Assembly: GCF_023091865.1 (NCBI RefSeq)
Contig: NZ_JAHXDI010000005.1
Location: 55,722 to 105,483, forward strand
Source: Chromohalobacter moromii
GTDB taxonomy: Bacteria > Pseudomonadota > Gammaproteobacteria > Pseudomonadales > Halomonadaceae
Length of the DNA: 49,762 nt
Direction: 5' to 3'
Below, piece after piece: positions 34,846 to 46,370 of the stretch (position 1 is the stretch's first letter; every line of letters starts with the position of its first letter). The notes below the pieces were generated by a model. It ran no database searches, had not been told where the DNA came from, and saw nothing but the letters and a program-made list of their open reading frames with translations. Position numbers and translations under genes: made by a program.

Positions 34846-34953
34846 CGACAAGGCGTTTTGCCAGCGAGCCGGCGTTGCGTGACAATACATCCATGAGGCC
34901 GTCTCGACGGCAGTTTACTCAGCCAATCACGATGAGAGAGGCGTATTCCGCTC

Positions 34954-36585
34954 ATGCAAGACCTGACTCTGGTGATGGCCCAGCTCGACCCGCTGGTGGG
35001 CGATATCCCCGGCAATACCGCGCAAGCCATCGAGGCCGTGCGCGAAGCGCGCATCGAACATCGTGCCGATGTGGTGGTCTTCCCCGAACTGTTCCTGACC
35101 GGTTACCCGCCGGAAGACTTGTTGTTGCGCGAATCGATGGAAGCACGCCTGGAAGAGGCACGCGCGACGATGGCGCGTAAGGTGGCGCGCGATGTGATGG
35201 TCGTCATCGGCTATCCAGGCCGGCGCGAAGGCCGGCTGCATAACCTCGCGGGCGTGCTGTACAACGGCGAATGGCTCGGCGAATACGCCAAGCAGGCGCT
35301 GCCCAATTACCAGGTATTCGACGAGCAACGTTATTTCGCGGCGGGATCATCGCCGCTCGTCATCGAGCATCGTGGTGCCAAGCTGGGCATCCTGGTCTGC
35401 GAAGACCTGTGGGACGGCGCACCGGTGACCCAGAGCGTCGAGGCCGGCGCCGATATTCTCATCACACTCAACGCCTCGCCCTACCATCGCGACAAGCCGC
35501 TGGAGCGCGAACGCTTGTTCGCCGAGCGGGCCCAGGCGGCTGCGCGGCCGCTGGTCTATCTCAACCAGATCGGCGGCCAGGACGAGTTGGTCTTCGACGG
35601 CGGCTCGCTGGTGCTCAATGCTCAGGGCGAGGTGGCGGTACGTGCACCGTTCTGGGAAGTCGGCCTGATGCCGGTGCGTTTTACCGACGCCGAAGGCGCA
35701 TGGGCGCCGGAGGCCGGCGAATGCGAACCGCTGCTGGCGTCGGAAGAAAGCTTATATTGCGCGCTGGTGACCGGACTTCGCGACTATGTCAACAAGAGCG
35801 GCTTTCAGGGCGTCGTGCTAGGGCTTTCAGGGGGGATCGACTCGGCCCTGTCGCTGGCCATCGCGGTCGATGCCCTGGGGCCCGAGCGCGTGCAAGCGGT
35901 GATGATGCCCTATCACTACACGGCGGATATCTCCAAAGCGGATGCAGCCGCGCAAGCCGAGCTGCTCGGCGTGCATTATGAGGTCATGCCGATCGCGCCG
36001 ATGGTCGAGGCTTTCACCGCCACGTTGGAAGAGAGCTTCGCCGGGACTGAGCGCGATACCACCGAGGAGAATCTGCAGTCGCGTTGCCGGGGCGTGCTGT
36101 TGATGGCGCTTTCCAACAAGAAAGGGCTGATGGTATTGAGCACTGGCAACAAGAGCGAGATGGCGGTGGGCTATGCCACGCTATATGGCGATATGGTGGG
36201 CGGTTACAACGCGCTCAAGGACGTCTACAAGACGTGGGTGTATCGCCTTGCCAAGTGGCGCAATAAGCAGGAGCCGGCGATTCCCGAGCGCGTCATCACG
36301 CGTCCTCCGTCGGCGGAACTGGCGCCCGATCAGATGGACAGCGACTCCCTGCCGGGTTACGACGAGCTGGACGCCATTCTCGAGCGTTACATCGAAGGCG
36401 ATATGAGTGCCGAGGCGATCATCGATGCCGGCTATGCCAGCGAAGATGTCTATCGGGTCGTGAAGTTGGTCGACCGCAGCGAATACAAGCGGCGTCAGGC
36501 ACCAGTGGGGGTTCGCGTGACGGCGCGTGGTTTCGGGCGCGATCGTCGTTATCCCATCGTCAACGGCTGGCAGCCGGGGGAATGA
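34954..36585 (+). CDS. nadE: glutamine-dependent NAD+ synthase
   Basis: A 543-residue two-domain enzyme making NAD+ from deamido-NAD with ammonia from glutamine. The N-terminal nitrilase-like glutaminase has Glu45 (VFPELFLTGYPPEDL), the lysine region YAKQALPNYQVFDE and Cys149 (LVCEDLWDG). The C-terminal synthetase has the PP-loop GLSGGIDSAL near 289-298, and LMVLSTGNKSEMAVGY. MQDLTLVMAQLDPLVGD is the usual start. It is followed by a hairpin and an unusual nested inverted-repeat element. Confidence 0.96.
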   Translation: MQDLTLVMAQLDPLVGDIPGNTAQAIEAVREARIEHRADVVVFPELFLTGYPPEDLLLRESMEARLEEARATMARKVARDVMVVIGYPGRREGRLHNLAGVLYNGEWLGEYAKQALPNYQVFDEQRYFAAGSSPLVIEHRGAKLGILVCEDLWDGAPVTQSVEAGADILITLNASPYHRDKPLERERLFAERAQAAARPLVYLNQIGGQDELVFDGGSLVLNAQGEVAVRAPFWEVGLMPVRFTDAEGAWAPEAGECEPLLASEESLYCALVTGLRDYVNKSGFQGVVLGLSGGIDSALSLAIAVDALGPERVQAVMMPYHYTADISKADAAAQAELLGVHYEVMPIAPMVEAFTATLEESFAGTERDTTEENLQSRCRGVLLMALSNKKGLMVLSTGNKSEMAVGYATLYGDMVGGYNALKDVYKTWVYRLAKWRNKQEPAIPERVITRPPSAELAPDQMDSDSLPGYDELDAILERYIEGDMSAEAIIDAGYASEDVYRVVKLVDRSEYKRRQAPVGVRVTARGFGRDRRYPIVNGWQPGE

Positions 36586-36727
36586 CCCCGGCTGTCGCCG
36601 GGGAGCTATAAGAAGGAAGAGCGGCGCTGCGCGCCTGGAAGCTGGAAGAATCGCTATCTGCCAAGACAGGTGTTTTTAGCGTTTGATTTTTCTTCCAGCT
36701 TACCTCTTATGACTTACAGCTCCCCGG
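36586..36727. repeat. nested inverted-repeat intergenic element
   Basis: The nadE-bamD gap is almost wholly palindromic. Outer arms 36598-36612 and 36713-36727 match at 14 of 15 positions. Inner arms 36639-36650 (AAGCTGGAAGAA) and 36690-36701 are perfectly complementary. Between them lie a GGCGC-tgc-GCGCC hairpin and an AT-rich loop. A separate CCCCGG/CCGGGG hairpin (36586-36603) directly follows the nadE stop and may end its transcript. The design resembles REP- or MITE-like extragenic elements; no second copy occurs in this window. Confidence 0.7.
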
Positions 36728-36737
36728 AGGGGCGCCG

Positions 36738-37538
36738 TTAGAGCGTCAGCGGCTTGGCGTCGACATGCTCGGGCTCGAATGTCTTGCCATCGAGGCGCGG
36801 ATTGTCGGGATCGTTGTTGATGAGCGTCTGCAATGCAGTGCGTGCCCGCTCGGGCATGTTCAGCCCCATGTAGCCCTCGACGATGACCGCCAGGGCGTCG
36901 CGCGTGGCGGGTGTCTGCGGGTAATGCTCAAGCACCCATTTGCCGCGATTGATGGCCGCCAGGTAGGCGCCCTTGCGTAGATAGAAATCGGCGACTTGCA
37001 GCTCGTGACGCGAGAGTACGTTGCGCAAATAAACGATGCGCTGACGCGCGTCGGCTGCGTAGGGGCTTTCTGGGAAGCGACGCACCAACTCGCCGAAGTC
37101 GACATTGGCATCGCGCGTGGCGCCAAGGTCACGCTTGGAGATATCGATCAGCTCGAGCCCTTCGAGGCTGAAACGCCCGGATTGGTAAGCTGCGAGACCG
37201 CGCATGTAATACGCGTAGTCGACCTGCTCGTGATCGGGGTGCAAACGAATGAAGCGGCTGGCGGCGGCGCGCGCTTGCTCCCAGTCCTCGGTCTGGTAGT
37301 ACGCATAGATCAGCTCCAACTGGGCCTGCTCGGCGTAACGACCGAAGGGAAAACGGGTATCCAGCGCCTCGAGGCGTGTCACGGCGGTGCTGTAACGTCC
37401 GGCATCCAATGACTCTTGAGCTTGCTGGTAAAGTTCCTGCTCTTGTATATCCGGGGCCGGCTCGTTGCTGGCGCAACCGGCAAGCAGCGCGCCACTAAGC
37501 AGTAACGCACCGAACGTGCCAAGTGAAGGGAATCGCAT
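36738..37538 (-). CDS. bamD: outer membrane protein assembly factor BamD (ComL)
   Basis: A 266-residue lipoprotein of the BAM complex that folds outer-membrane proteins. The signal peptide ends in the lipobox LLAGC, so the mature protein is lipidated at Cys. TPR-like helices follow (LYQQAQESLDAGRYSTAVTRLEALDTRFPFGRYAEQAQLELIYAYY, quoted in parts). The start is ATG 37538, because GAGG lies six bases before it; an ATG two codons earlier abuts the GAGG. It diverges from rluD, the conserved arrangement. LspA, encoded elsewhere in this window, processes such precursors. Confidence 0.95.
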   Translation of the reverse strand: MRFPSLGTFGALLLSGALLAGCASNEPAPDIQEQELYQQAQESLDAGRYSTAVTRLEALDTRFPFGRYAEQAQLELIYAYYQTEDWEQARAAASRFIRLHPDHEQVDYAYYMRGLAAYQSGRFSLEGLELIDISKRDLGATRDANVDFGELVRRFPESPYAADARQRIVYLRNVLSRHELQVADFYLRKGAYLAAINRGKWVLEHYPQTPATRDALAVIVEGYMGLNMPERARTALQTLINNDPDNPRLDGKTFEPEHVDAKPLTL

Positions 37539-37625
37539 CGTCATCCTCGTTCAACCAATACGGGGCGGCCGTGCTAGAATCCGCCAGTTCGGAGTCACTA
37601 TAAAGCAAACGCCCCCGGTGGCGAA

Positions 37626-38606
37626 ATGGAACCGAGCATTGCCATGGCAGATACCGTGCAGCGAGAAGAACGCGTCCCCGAAACGATGGCTGGCCAGCGT
37701 CTGGATCAAGCTGCCTCGACGCTGTTCGCGGACTTCTCCCGCGAGCGCCTCAAGGCGTGGATCAAGTCGGGGGCGCTGACCTGCGACGGCGCGTCCGCGC
37801 GCCCCAAGGATAAGTTGCGCGGCGGCGAGCAACTGACGCTCGAGGCCACGCTCGAGGAAGACACGCGCTTCGCGCCGCAGGCCATGGCGCTTGATATCGT
37901 CCATGAAGACGATGACGTCATCGTGATCGATAAGCCGGCGGGGCTGGTCGTGCATCCCGCTGCCGGCAATCCCGACGGTACCCTGCTCAATGCATTGCTG
38001 CACCATGCGCCCGGACAGATGCAGCTACCCCGGGCAGGCATCGTGCACCGGCTCGATAAGGACACGACCGGCTTGATGGTGGTGGCCAAGACGTTATCGG
38101 CGCATGCCTCGTTGGTTGAGCAATTGCAGGCGCGCACGGTGTCGCGCGAATACGATGCCGTGGTGACCGGCAGGATGACCGCGGGTGGCAGTGTCGATGA
38201 ACCGATTGGGCGGCATCCCAAGGACCGCAAGCGCCAGGCCGTTACGCCCTCGGGCAAGCCGGCGGTGACACACTACCGCGTGGTGGAGCGTTTTCCTTCC
38301 CATACGCATGTCCGCTGTCGGCTCGAAACCGGACGTACTCATCAAATCCGCGTGCATTTGGCGCATCGCCGGTTTCCATTGATTGGCGACCCGGTCTACG
38401 CCGGACGCCTCAAGATGCCGGCCGGGGCCAGCGAGGCATTGAAGGACGTGCTGCGGCACTTTCCGCGTCAGGCGCTGCATGCTCGCAAGCTGGCCTTCGT
38501 GCATCCCGGTACCGGCGAGGCGGTGGAGTTTCGCGCGGCGTTGCCGGACGATATGCTGATGTTGCTGGATTTTCTGCGCGACGCAGCCGACACGCACGCT
38601 AAGTGA
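37626..38606 (+). CDS. rluD: 23S rRNA pseudouridine(1911/1915/1917) synthase
   Basis: A 326-residue enzyme that isomerises three uridines in helix 69 of 23S rRNA. An N-terminal S4 domain (GQRLDQAASTLFADFSRERL) precedes the RsuA/RluD catalytic domain with DKPAGLVVHP and HRLDKDTTGLMVVAK, whose Asp (about residue 143) is catalytic. RLETGRTHQIRVHLAH is also conserved. The start may instead be the ATG at 37644 (MADTVQREE); neither has a strong ribosome-binding site. pgeF follows after 7 bases, as usual. Confidence 0.95.
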   Translation: MEPSIAMADTVQREERVPETMAGQRLDQAASTLFADFSRERLKAWIKSGALTCDGASARPKDKLRGGEQLTLEATLEEDTRFAPQAMALDIVHEDDDVIVIDKPAGLVVHPAAGNPDGTLLNALLHHAPGQMQLPRAGIVHRLDKDTTGLMVVAKTLSAHASLVEQLQARTVSREYDAVVTGRMTAGGSVDEPIGRHPKDRKRQAVTPSGKPAVTHYRVVERFPSHTHVRCRLETGRTHQIRVHLAHRRFPLIGDPVYAGRLKMPAGASEALKDVLRHFPRQALHARKLAFVHPGTGEAVEFRAALPDDMLMLLDFLRDAADTHAK

Positions 38607-38613
38607 GCCTTTC

Positions 38614-39369
38614 ATGAGCGAACGCCCCACCTTGATTCTGCCCGATTGGCCGGCGCCGAGCACGGTCGGTGCTTTCGTCACCACGCGCGAGAGCGGCCCC
38701 AGCCAGGGCGCCTTCGCGTTTTTCAATACGGCGTATTACGTAGGCGACGATCCCGCCTCGGTCGACCGCTGCCGCCGCCTGTTGAGTGCCGAGCTCGACG
38801 ACGCCCGCCCCTTGTTATGGCTGAACCAGGTGCATGGTGCCGCCGTCCAGCAGGACTACCGCGCAGCGTTTGCCGAGCAGCCGCCGCAAGCGGACGCCTC
38901 GGTGGCTTTCGATACGGGATACGCCTGTGCCGTGCTGACCGCCGATTGTCTGCCGGTGTTCTTCTGCGATCGCCAGGGGACGCGCGTGGGCGTGGCACAC
39001 GCCGGCTGGCGGAGCTTGGCGGGTGGTGTGCTGGAAGCCAGCGTGGCGGCCTTGGGGCAGCCTCCGGATGAGCTCATGGCGTGGCTGGGGCCGGCGATTT
39101 CCAAGGCACAGTTCGAAGTCGGCCCTGAAGTGTTCGAAACCTTCGTGGCCGTTCAGCCCGAGGCGGAAAGCGCCTTCGAGCCCAGCCCCTATCGCCTCGG
39201 CCACTATATGGCGGATATCTATCGCCTGGCGCGGTTGCGTCTCGAGCGTTTGGGTATCGGCCATATCGGCGGCGGTCACTTCTGCACCGCCTGCGAGCCG
39301 CGTTTTTATTCCCACCGCCGCGACGACGGCCACACCGGTCGCATGGCCAGCGTGATCTGGTTGCGCTGA
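38614..39369 (+). CDS. pgeF: PgeF/YfiH family purine nucleoside phosphorylase (polyphenol oxidase fold)
   Basis: A 251-residue protein of the YfiH/LACC1 family. The metal-binding His and Cys are in QVHGAAVQ, CAVLTADCLPVFFCD and VAHAGWRSLAGGV. The C-terminal FCTACEPRFYSHRRDDGHTGRMASVIWLR is diagnostic. Members act as purine nucleoside phosphorylase/adenosine deaminase and also help peptidoglycan editing fidelity. It is coupled to rluD, and rluD-pgeF-clpB is a standard order. Confidence 0.93.
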   Translation: MSERPTLILPDWPAPSTVGAFVTTRESGPSQGAFAFFNTAYYVGDDPASVDRCRRLLSAELDDARPLLWLNQVHGAAVQQDYRAAFAEQPPQADASVAFDTGYACAVLTADCLPVFFCDRQGTRVGVAHAGWRSLAGGVLEASVAALGQPPDELMAWLGPAISKAQFEVGPEVFETFVAVQPEAESAFEPSPYRLGHYMADIYRLARLRLERLGIGHIGGGHFCTACEPRFYSHRRDDGHTGRMASVIWLR

Positions 39370-39430
39370 ACGGCGCTTCGCGTCCGACCCTAGCGTTATC
39401 GAACGTCGGAACGATTTTTGCACGCCCTGC

Positions 39431-39460
39431 CTTGAAACGCCTCGAGCATACCTCCATTGA
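39431..39460 (+). promoter_or_regulatory. sigma-32 heat-shock promoter of clpB
   Basis: CTTGAA (39431-39436), 14 bases, then CCTCCATTGA (39451-39460) closely fits the RpoH consensus CTTGAA-N13/14-CCCCATTTA. It lies 64 bases before clpB, in the expected place. Confidence 0.82.
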
Positions 39461-39523
39461 TGATGTCAACATAAGATAATCGTGCGGCGCGCCGATGGCG
39501 TGTCGCGATGAAGGAGGGGTTCG

Positions 39524-42106
<2,583 letters not shown>

Positions 42107-42108
42107 CG

Positions 42109-42136
42109 CGAGCGGCCCGGAGTACCGGGCCGCTCG
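42109..42136 (+). other. GC-rich hairpin after clpB
   Basis: CGAGCGGCCCGG and its exact complement are separated by AGTA, three bases after the clpB stop. No T tract follows, so it probably protects the 3' end or aids the true terminator downstream. Confidence 0.6.
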
Positions 42137-42175
42137 ACGCTCTCGCTCCACGGTCGTGTCCGGACCGTCACTCCG

Positions 42176-42204
42176 CCCGCGACGTGCTGTGTCGCGGGTT
42201 TTTT
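42176..42204 (+). terminator. rho-independent terminator of clpB
   Basis: CCCGCGAC/GTCGCGGG with a seven-base loop is followed by T6. It lies between clpB and the convergent transporter gene. Confidence 0.86.
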
Positions 42205-42239
42205 GTGCCTCTCTTCTGGGGCAGCGTCTTCAGGGCCGA

Positions 42240-43571
42240 TTACTCCTGCGGGGAAAGCTTGCGCTGCAGCTTTTCCAGGGACACGCCTTTCGTCTCCGGC
42301 ATCAGGAAGGCGACGAAGACGATCTGTAGCACCATCATGAAGGCGAAGAAGGCAAACACTGGCCCGCCGTTGAAAACGCTTAGCACCCAGGGCGTGACCA
42401 GCGTGATCGCGGCGGCGAAGAACCAGTGCGTGAAGCTGCCCAGCGACTGACCGCGGGCGCGTTCGCGGTTGGGGAATATCTCGGAAATGAAGACCCAGAT
42501 GACCGTGCCCTGGCTGATGCCGTGGGCGGCGACGAAGAGGCATAGCTGAAGAGGAATCAGCGCGCCGCCCAAGTTATCGGTAAAGAACGCGTGCGAAATG
42601 ATCGACAGCGAAATGATGTAGCCCACCGAACCGATATACATCAACTTGCGACGGCCGAAGCGGTCGATCAGCGCCATGCCGATCATGGTGAAGATCACCA
42701 TGACCAAGCCGATGCCTGCGGTAGAGAGCAAGGAGGCGCTGGCGCCGAGCTGTGCCGATTCGAGAATGCGCGGCGCGTAGTAGAGCACGAAGTTGATACC
42801 GGTGAACTGATTGAAGAAGGCGATCAAGAACGCAAGTGTGATCGGCAGCCGGTATCGGCGCGAGAAGAAGCGCGAGTGGACCTTGTTGTCCTCGCGATCG
42901 GCGGCCTGAATCTCCTCGATCTGCGTATCGATATCACGCTTGGCATCGATCTGGCGTAGTACCTCAGCAGCGCCACGGGTGTCTTGGCGATTGAGAATCA
43001 GCCAGCGTGGGCTCTCGGGCACTTTGAATAGTGCCAGGGTATAGATAAGTGCCGGTACGGCTTCGATACCGACCATCCAGCGCCAGGCATCAGCACCGAG
43101 CAGGCTGCCGAGGATCGCGTTCGAGACGTAGGCCATGAAAATGCCGAACACCACATTGAATTGATAGAGCGCTACCAGGTTGCCGCGCCTTTCGGCGGGG
43201 GCGATCTCGGAGATATAGGCCGGCGCGGCGACCGATGACATGCCGACGCCGAACCCGCCGATCAGCCGGAAAAAGGAAAACCAGAACGGGTCGGTGGCGA
43301 GTGCAGAGCCCACGGCCGACACGAAATATAGGACGCCGATCGCGAACAGTGTCTTGCGCCGTCCCAGTCGGTCAGTGGGCCAATTGCCGAAGATCGCGCC
43401 GAGCACCGTCCCCCATAGCGCCATCGACATGATGAGCAGGCCATGCTGGAGATCGCTGAGTCCCCAGAGCTCTTGCACGGGTCTGTCCGCTCCGGAAATC
43501 ACGGCGGTGTCGAAGCCGAAGAGGAAGCCCGCCATGGCGACGAATACGGACCATTTCAGGATGGGCGACAT
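42240..43571 (-). CDS. MFS sugar porter family transporter
   Basis: A 443-residue transporter with 12 membrane segments. Sugar-porter motifs are clear: GFLFGFDTAVISGAD in helix 1, DRLGRRK after helix 2, PAYISEIAPAERRG, PESPRWLILN, FFNQFTGINFVLYYAPRI (helix 7), DRFGRRKLMYIG, and PETKGVSLEKL at the end. It probably takes up a monosaccharide, pentose or polyol by proton or sodium symport; the substrate cannot be told. No sugar-catabolic gene is adjacent. It is convergent with clpB and diverges from ilvI across a long gap. Confidence 0.92.
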   Translation of the reverse strand: MSPILKWSVFVAMAGFLFGFDTAVISGADRPVQELWGLSDLQHGLLIMSMALWGTVLGAIFGNWPTDRLGRRKTLFAIGVLYFVSAVGSALATDPFWFSFFRLIGGFGVGMSSVAAPAYISEIAPAERRGNLVALYQFNVVFGIFMAYVSNAILGSLLGADAWRWMVGIEAVPALIYTLALFKVPESPRWLILNRQDTRGAAEVLRQIDAKRDIDTQIEEIQAADREDNKVHSRFFSRRYRLPITLAFLIAFFNQFTGINFVLYYAPRILESAQLGASASLLSTAGIGLVMVIFTMIGMALIDRFGRRKLMYIGSVGYIISLSIISHAFFTDNLGGALIPLQLCLFVAAHGISQGTVIWVFISEIFPNRERARGQSLGSFTHWFFAAAITLVTPWVLSVFNGGPVFAFFAFMMVLQIVFVAFLMPETKGVSLEKLQRKLSPQE

Positions 43572-43741
43572 GAGCGACTCCTTTGCGTGTGGCTGAATCC
43601 ATTCACTAATCCTCTAATCTTAACCAAGATGACAGCAGCAATGCCTTAATAATGCCGTCGGCAAGCATCCAACTTTAGTAGATGAATGGTGCGTCAATGG
43701 GGAATTGAGAAACGCCGCCGGCCGCGTGTGAGTGGCGGAGG

Positions 43742-43770
43742 TTGACAGCTCGGGGGTGCTGATGGAATCT
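43742..43770 (+). promoter_or_regulatory. putative promoter of ilvI-ilvH
   Basis: A perfect TTGACA (43742-43747) is followed after 17 bases by GAATCT. This places the transcript start near 43777 and leaves a leader of about 335 bases, long enough for attenuation or Lrp-type control. Confidence 0.5.
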
Positions 43771-44013
43771 AGGTGGTTCCTGATTGCGGGCGCAGCCATT
43801 GACGGGTGATCCCCGGTCGCTGCGTGAAGGGTAGGTTGAAAATGCCTCTACCCGCCTGTCGAAGGAGATCAAGGGTATGGGCCAAACGCCTGTTCCCGCC
43901 AACCCCGACACGGCGATCTGCCGTGCCAGGAACCGCTCGGACCAGCCGGTCTCGGTGGTTTCTATGAGTGCGGGTCCCCACCCCGGGCCCAGAGCCAGGA
44001 TTATGGCATCAGG

Positions 44014-44045
44014 TGCCGGCGTAGCCGGCAGCGGCGTACCGCCGC
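44014..44045 (+). promoter_or_regulatory. tandem hairpins upstream of ilvI
   Basis: TGCCGGC-gta-GCCGGCA is directly followed by GCGGCG-tac-CGCCGC. Two perfect stems with three-base loops abut each other, 67 bases before the ilvI start. No T tract follows. A role in leader folding is inferred. Confidence 0.45.
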
Positions 44046-44112
44046 ATCGACACTCTACTGCCCGTAACGTGGCGGTGGAATGGCACTCGTTATCTCCAGG
44101 GGAGAACTATCA

Positions 44113-45837
44113 GTGGAATTGCTTTCCGGCGCCGATATGATCGCCCGCTTCCTGCAGGATGAGGGCATCGAACGTATCTACGGTTACCCCGGTGGCGCAG
44201 CGTTGCATATCTATGATGCGCTGTTCCGCCAGGACAAGGTCAAACACATCCTCGTTCGCCATGAACAAGCTGCTACCCACGCCGCCGATGGCTATGCCCG
44301 TGCCTCGGGCAAACCCGGCACGGTGTTGGTCACTTCCGGTCCCGGCGCGACCAATGCCGTGACCGGCATCGCCACCGCCTACATGGATTCGATTCCGATG
44401 GTGGTGCTGTGTGGCCAGGTGGCCAGTCATCTGATCGGTGAAGATGCCTTTCAGGAAACCGACATCGTCGGCGTGACGCGCCCTATCGTTAAACACAGCT
44501 TCGCCATCAAGCACCCTTCGGAGATCCCCGAGGTGCTCAAGAAGGCTTACTATCTCGCCGCGACAGGTCGCCCCGGGCCGGTAGTAGTGGATATTCCCAA
44601 GGATATGACGGCGCCCACCGAGCGTTATGAATACGTCTATCCGAAGAAGGTCAAGATCCGCTCCTATAACCCGGTCACGCGGGGGCACAGCGGCCAGATC
44701 AAGAAAGCCGTGGACATGATGCTCAAGGCGCGGCGGCCGGTGTTCTATACCGGCGGCGGTATCGTTACCAGCGGCGCCAGCGAAAACCTGACGGCGTTGG
44801 TGAAGCGCTTGGGCTTCCCCATTACCACTACGTTGATGGGCATCGGCTCCTATCCGCAGACCGATGCGCAGTCGCTGGGCTGGCTGGGCATGCACGGCAG
44901 CTATGAGTCCAACATGGCCATGCATCATGCCGACCTGATCGTCGCCATCGGGGCGCGTTTCGACGATCGCGTGACCAATAACACCTCGAAATTCTGTCCT
45001 ACGGCCAAGATCGTGCATGTGGATATCGACCCCAGCTCGATCTCCAAGACGGTGCGCGCCGATGTGCCGATCGTGGGGCCGGCGGATAGCGTCATCAATG
45101 AAATGATTAGCCTGCTGCAAGGCCGGGAAATGGCTAATGCCGAGGCGCTGCCGGAGTGGTGGACGACCATCGATGGCTGGCGCGCCGAGCGCGAAGGCAA
45201 GCTCTACGAGGCTTCTCAGCCGGGCGAACGGCTCAAGCCGCAGGAAGTCATCGAGGCGGTGTATCACATCACGCGCGGCGAGGCCTTCGTGACCACCGAT
45301 GTCGGCCAGCACCAGATGTTCGCGGCGCAGTATTACAAGTTCGACAAGCCCAATCGCTGGATCACCTCTGGGGGGCTAGGCACCATGGGCTTCGGTTTCC
45401 CGGCGGCAATGGGCATCAAGCAAAACTTCCCCGATGACGTCGTGGTGTGTTTCACCGGGGAGGGCAGCTTTCAGATGATGATGCAGGAATTGTCGACCTG
45501 TAAGCAGTTCGGTACCGGGGTAAAGATCATCAACCTCAACAACGGAACGCTGGGTATGGTGCGCCAGTGGCAGGACCTCAACTACAAGTCGCGCCATGCG
45601 CACTCGTATGTGGAGTCGCTGCCGGACTTTCAGAAGTTGATCGAGGCCTACGGTTTCACGGCGCTCAAGGTGGAACATCACGACGAGCTCGATGCGGCGC
45701 TGGAGCGCACGTTCGCCGACAACGACGAACTGGTGTTCCTCGATATCGACGTCGACCCCCGGGAACACGTCTATCCGATGCAGGTGCCCCTGGGCGCCAT
45801 GCGTGACATGCTGCTTTCGAAGACGGAGCGGACCTGA
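44113..45837 (+). CDS. ilvI: acetolactate synthase large subunit (AHAS III type)
   Basis: A 574-residue ThDP- and FAD-dependent enzyme condensing pyruvate with pyruvate or 2-ketobutyrate, the first common step of branched-chain amino acid synthesis. The catalytic Glu is in RHEQAATHAADGYARASGKPG. The ThDP motif reads GEGSFQMMMQEL then NLNNGTLGMVRQWQD; GEG in place of GDG is also recalled from pseudomonad enzymes. I choose GTG 44113 (MELLSGADMIARF, the family start) with AGGGGAGAA nine bases upstream, over an in-frame ATG 11 codons earlier. It overlaps ilvH by one base. Confidence 0.95.
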   Translation: MELLSGADMIARFLQDEGIERIYGYPGGAALHIYDALFRQDKVKHILVRHEQAATHAADGYARASGKPGTVLVTSGPGATNAVTGIATAYMDSIPMVVLCGQVASHLIGEDAFQETDIVGVTRPIVKHSFAIKHPSEIPEVLKKAYYLAATGRPGPVVVDIPKDMTAPTERYEYVYPKKVKIRSYNPVTRGHSGQIKKAVDMMLKARRPVFYTGGGIVTSGASENLTALVKRLGFPITTTLMGIGSYPQTDAQSLGWLGMHGSYESNMAMHHADLIVAIGARFDDRVTNNTSKFCPTAKIVHVDIDPSSISKTVRADVPIVGPADSVINEMISLLQGREMANAEALPEWWTTIDGWRAEREGKLYEASQPGERLKPQEVIEAVYHITRGEAFVTTDVGQHQMFAAQYYKFDKPNRWITSGGLGTMGFGFPAAMGIKQNFPDDVVVCFTGEGSFQMMMQELSTCKQFGTGVKIINLNNGTLGMVRQWQDLNYKSRHAHSYVESLPDFQKLIEAYGFTALKVEHHDELDAALERTFADNDELVFLDIDVDPREHVYPMQVPLGAMRDMLLSKTERT

Positions 45838-46328
45838 TGCGCCACATCATCTCGATCCTGCTGGAAAACGAACCCGGCGCCCTGTCCCGCGTAGTGGGGT
45901 TGTTCTCCCAGCGCAACTTCAACATCGAAACGCTCAACGTGGCGCCTACCGAGGACCCGAGCCTGTCGCGCCTGACCGTGACCACGGAAGGCGACGACCG
46001 CGTCATCGAGCAAATCACCAAGCACCTCAATAAGCTCATCGATGTGGTCAAGCTGGTCGATCTGACCGAGGGCAATCACATCGAGCGTGAGCTGATGCTG
46101 GTCAAGGTGAAGGCCCTGGGCGCGAGCCGCGATGAGGTCAAGCGTACGGTGGATATCTTCCGCGCGCAGATCGTTGACGTCACGCCGAGTGTCTACACGG
46201 TGCAGATCACCGGCGATGCCGGCAAGCTGGATGCTTTCGTCCAGGCCATGGCGCCGATCGGTATTCTCGAGGTGGCGCGTACCGGGGTGTCGGGTATCTC
46301 GCGAGGTGACAAGATACTCAGCCTCTGA
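45837..46328 (+). CDS. ilvH: acetolactate synthase small (regulatory) subunit
   Basis: A 163-residue regulatory subunit with an N-terminal ACT domain (MRHIISILLENEPGALSRVVGLFSQRNFNIETL) that binds valine for feedback inhibition, and a C-terminal domain (RDEVKRTVDIFRAQIVDVTP). Length equals E. coli IlvH. Its ATG overlaps the ilvI stop (TGATG), so the subunits are made in step. A terminator follows. Confidence 0.97.
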   Translation: MRHIISILLENEPGALSRVVGLFSQRNFNIETLNVAPTEDPSLSRLTVTTEGDDRVIEQITKHLNKLIDVVKLVDLTEGNHIERELMLVKVKALGASRDEVKRTVDIFRAQIVDVTPSVYTVQITGDAGKLDAFVQAMAPIGILEVARTGVSGISRGDKILSL

Positions 46329-46370
46329 GGCATGTGCTCGCCTGCCGTGCCACTCGCGTACCATTCCATT

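Larger units (their letters stand above)
43572..44112. other. long transporter-ilvI intergenic leader region
   Basis: 541 bases with no firmly supported gene. The left part (to about 43690) is AT-rich and should hold the transporter promoter. The rest is a likely long ilvI leader with a promoter at 43742 and two tandem hairpins at 44014-44045. An open frame from ATG 43877 has a good AAGGAG site and a PVSVVS cluster but runs 87 codons into ilvI; it could be a leader peptide, which is weakly supported. Confidence 0.5.

Noticed and set aside
42109-42136. GC-rich hairpin just after clpB as the terminator
   Set aside because: It has no T tract; the hairpin with T6 at 42176-42204 is the better terminator.
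44080-44112. ATG 44080 as the ilvI start
   Set aside because: The family begins MELLSGAD; GTG 44113 gives this and has AGGGGAGAA at proper spacing, while ATG 44080 has no ribosome-binding site.
44110-45312. 400-codon open frame antisense to ilvI
   Set aside because: Shadow of the acetolactate synthase codons; Arg/His/Gly-rich translation without motifs or its own ribosome-binding site.
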